This document shows positions 5,664 to 7,976 of a stretch of 7,976 nucleotides of DNA, one piece after another. The notes beneath the pieces were generated by a model that was not told where the DNA came from, did no database searches, and saw only the letters and a list, made by a program, of their open reading frames with translations. The stretch is taken from NCBI GenBank assembly GCA_021790055.1, contig JAJYIL010000127.1, forward strand, positions 1-7,976. The letters run 5' to 3'. This stretch comes from Bacteroidota bacterium. Its GTDB lineage: Bacteria; Bacteroidota; Ignavibacteria; Ignavibacteriales; Ignavibacteriaceae. The stretch's first letter is position 1. Every line of letters starts with the position of its first letter. A program made the position numbers and the translations under genes.

Positions 5664-7976
5664 GTGAAGCATTTACTTACCATTAATAAATTAATATTAT
5701 TTGTTCTCTTGCTGCCATCGGCGCTTTTTGCTTCAGGAATAATTAAGGGGGTCGTTGTGGATTCCATTACAAACGAAACACTGGTTGGTGCGAACGTAAT
5801 AATTGTCGGGACCTCGATGGGAGCTGCTTCAGACCTGGAGGGGAAATATATGATCGAAGCAGTTCCGGCAGGGCAATATACGATAAAGTGTTCCTATATC
5901 GGCTACAATTCTACAGAAAAGAAAATTACAGTTTTAAATAATAAGACAATTGTTCTAAACTTCAAATTAAAGAATAATGCATTGCAAGGCAAAGAAGTTG
6001 TTGTTAGTGCGCAGGCAACCGGTCAGGCTGCGGCTATCAATCAACAAGTTTCTTCGGATAAAATTGTCAATGTGGTTTCTGAACAAAAAATTCGTGAGTT
6101 GCCTGATGCCAACGCAGCGGAAGCGCTGGGTCGTTTGCCTGGCATATCAATCGTACGTTCCGGTGGCGAGGCAAATCAAATTATTATGCGCGGCTTAGGC
6201 GAAAGCTATACGTCAATTACATTAGATGGCACAAGTTTATCTCCGACTGATGCGGACTCCCGTGGAGTAGACTTAAGTACAATTGCACAGGGGTCACTTT
6301 CAGGTATAACGGTTACAAAAGCTATAACCTCTGATATGGATGGTCAGGCGATTGCCGGCAGTGTGAATTTCGTAACTAAAACCGCTCCGGCAGTCAGAAC
6401 AATCCAGGTTACGGCACAGGGCTCTTACGGAGCACTAGACAACACATACAACCAGTACAATTTTTACGGTAGCTATGGAGAACGGTTCTTCAATAATTTA
6501 CTGGGAGTACAGCTCTTCGGAAATATCGAACAACGCGACCGCGGCAGTGAAAATTATAATGTTGCATATGACCAAACACTACTGAACAATACCCGGTGGT
6601 CAATCAGTGATTTCACTATAAATTATACACCTGAAACACGGAAAAGAAAAGGTGCGCGTTTGCTTCTTGATTATGCAACACCGGATGGCGGTGTTATAAA
6701 ATTCGACGGAGATTTTGATAGGACAGAAAGACAGCTATCGACGATCGGTCGTGACTATCCCGTAGAGTGGGCAACTCCAGATTACAATTTTACTGGGCAA
6801 AATATCAATACGGATATTATTTCATCTGCGCTTCAAGGTCAAAATTACCTTGCCGGCTGGCAAATAGATTGGAACCTGTCCTTTACTCAATCAACTACAG
6901 ATGAACCATACAATTACAACCTGACCTTCGAAGAGCCGTCAACAATTGATTCTAACGGAACTGTGCTTTCTGGAATGAAGACAATACCCACATCCTTGAG
7001 GAATGGTCCTTATCAAGCACTGATTCCGTATGCAGTCGACAATTTCAGCTACTCCTATCTTACCTATGGCAATATTAGAACAAGTAACAACCTTGATTTC
7101 CAGAGAACAGTAAGCGTCGATATCAAGAGAGAATACACTCTATCTGGTTTAAGCGGAGAATTTAAGTTCGGCGGTAAATACAACGATCATTATCATCGAA
7201 GGAAAAGTAACTATGTGTTCTCACCGTATTATAACGGAACCCAGGTAATGAGCTCGATGCAAATGCCCAACGGCACCATCGTACCGAAGGATTGGGCTGC
7301 TTATGGATTTGCAAATCTAAAAAGAGCCGGCGGGCTTGTACTCATGACAAATTTTATCGAAAACTCCACAAGAAATATTTACGGCTTGTATTCGCTGAAT
7401 CCTCTTATCGATCCTAATTTAATTAGGAATTGGTATGATATCAGTGTCAATGGTATTGATCCAAATTCCAAGGCTCATGAATATTCAGACGGAACTGCCG
7501 AGGATGGAACAGATTATAATGCCCTGGAAAGTGTGAGTGCCGGGTATCTGATGAACACCCTGAACTTAGGTACTTTTGCAACCTTAATTACCGGTGTTAG
7601 AGTTGAGGCTGACAATGACAAATATTCAGCTTATTATACTGATCAGCCTCTTTCAATATATTCAATCTTTAGCGATACATCTGCAAGGCATACTGAAGCT
7701 ATTGTCCTCCCAAATGTTCAGATGATTCTTCATCCTACAAATTTTATGAATGTTCGACTTGCTGCGTATCGCGGTATAACACGACCCGATTTTAATTACA
7801 GGCTGCCTACATATCTTATGATTGGAGTTGCATCGTATGTTTCCCAGCCGATGCTGAAAGTAGGCAATACCGATCTGAAGAACGGAAGTGCCTGGAACTA
7901 TGAAGTCAATTTGCAGTTTTACGGAAATGAGATCGGGCTTATTTCGTTGTCTTCATTCTTTAAAAATATAGATAAT
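5664..7976 (+). CDS. TonB-dependent outer-membrane receptor with CarboxypepD_reg-like domain (3' end outside window)
   Basis: The frame is open for 771 codons to the window edge; the C-terminus is missing. Residues 1-24 are a signal peptide ending LFASG. About 25-103 is a CarboxypepD_reg-like beta-sandwich (IKGVVVDSITNETLVGANV, then SDLEGKY and AGQYTIKCSYIGY), typical of Bacteroidota receptors, followed by the linker KEVVVSA (110-116). The plug domain spans about 130-240: SEQKIRELPDANAAEALGRL (139-158), LPGISIVRSGGE, IIMRGLGE and DMDGQAIAGSVNFVTK. The barrel follows from about 245, with the late family motif GNTDLKN at 734-740 and alternating strands up to the edge. This wording of the plug and the 'RPDF...GN.DLK' region fits the subfamily annotated as TonB-Xanth-Caul (TIGR01782), often linked to oligosaccharide uptake. 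About 150-200 residues probably remain. It presumably imports, across the outer membrane and powered by TonB-ExbBD, the glycan handled by the neighbouring enzymes; the ligand is unknown. It has its own leader of up to 350 bases, so it may be transcribed separately. Confidence 0.92.
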   Translation, partial: MKHLLTINKLILFVLLLPSALFASGIIKGVVVDSITNETLVGANVIIVGTSMGAASDLEGKYMIEAVPAGQYTIKCSYIGYNSTEKKITVLNNKTIVLNFKLKNNALQGKEVVVSAQATGQAAAINQQVSSDKIVNVVSEQKIRELPDANAAEALGRLPGISIVRSGGEANQIIMRGLGESYTSITLDGTSLSPTDADSRGVDLSTIAQGSLSGITVTKAITSDMDGQAIAGSVNFVTKTAPAVRTIQVTAQGSYGALDNTYNQYNFYGSYGERFFNNLLGVQLFGNIEQRDRGSENYNVAYDQTLLNNTRWSISDFTINYTPETRKRKGARLLLDYATPDGGVIKFDGDFDRTERQLSTIGRDYPVEWATPDYNFTGQNINTDIISSALQGQNYLAGWQIDWNLSFTQSTTDEPYNYNLTFEEPSTIDSNGTVLSGMKTIPTSLRNGPYQALIPYAVDNFSYSYLTYGNIRTSNNLDFQRTVSVDIKREYTLSGLSGEFKFGGKYNDHYHRRKSNYVFSPYYNGTQVMSSMQMPNGTIVPKDWAAYGFANLKRAGGLVLMTNFIENSTRNIYGLYSLNPLIDPNLIRNWYDISVNGIDPNSKAHEYSDGTAEDGTDYNALESVSAGYLMNTLNLGTFATLITGVRVEADNDKYSAYYTDQPLSIYSIFSDTSARHTEAIVLPNVQMILHPTNFMNVRLAAYRGITRPDFNYRLPTYLMIGVASYVSQPMLKVGNTDLKNGSAWNYEVNLQFYGNEIGLISLSSFFKNIDN

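Noticed and set aside
5977..6198. Plus-strand 73-codon open frame within the receptor
   Set aside because: Out-of-frame shadow of the plug domain; the receptor frame is the conserved one and runs through it.
1..7976. tRNA or rRNA genes, CRISPR repeats, transposase or IS ends, attachment sites
   Set aside because: None was seen on reading; the window is almost fully accounted for by metabolic genes, and no long terminal inverted repeats or regularly spaced repeats are present.

Overview
The window reads as a carbohydrate-utilisation locus from an AT-rich, Gram-negative, Bacteroidota-like bacterium. The evidence is a TonB-dependent outer-membrane receptor with an N-terminal CarboxypepD_reg-like domain, an FHS/FucP-type sugar permease, a ROK sugar kinase with Bacteroidota-style sequence features, and a secreted (alpha/alpha)6 glycoside hydrolase. 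Most starts carry a recognisable purine-rich Shine-Dalgarno sequence, which classical Bacteroidetes tend to lack. This makes an Ignavibacteria-like lineage an attractive guess, but it is inference only. All genes lie on the + strand.

Layout. Positions 3-173 hold the C-terminal tail of a PA14-like domain whose gene starts upstream of the window; it carries an in-frame TAA at 57-59 that splits an otherwise continuous reading frame. A -10-like TATAAT (199-204) and a good ribosome binding site (233-236) introduce a secreted GH63/MGH1-like glycoside hydrolase (243-3059) with an apparent carbohydrate-binding module inserted in its N-terminal region. A 110-base gap with nested inverted repeats follows. 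Next comes a compact two-gene unit: an FHS-family sugar MFS permease (3170-4429, GTG start) and, 30 bases later, a ROK-family sugar kinase (4460-5311). A 352-base non-coding, AT-rich stretch with short direct repeats and possible promoter elements precedes a TonB-dependent receptor (5664 to the window end, GTG start, C-terminus missing).

How the genes could work together (inference): the receptor imports oligosaccharide across the outer membrane, the exported hydrolase releases a monosaccharide (glucose is the default guess for this clan, not proven), the permease carries it across the inner membrane, and the ROK kinase phosphorylates it for glycolysis. No SusD homologue, regulator, RNA gene, CRISPR array or transposase is visible.

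I see no clear new biological system. The items most worth a second look are the permease, which lacks both acidic residues known to be essential in E. coli FucP; the kinase without the usual ROK zinc motif; the modular architecture of the hydrolase; the nonsense codon in the PA14 tail; and the repeat-rich intergenic regions.
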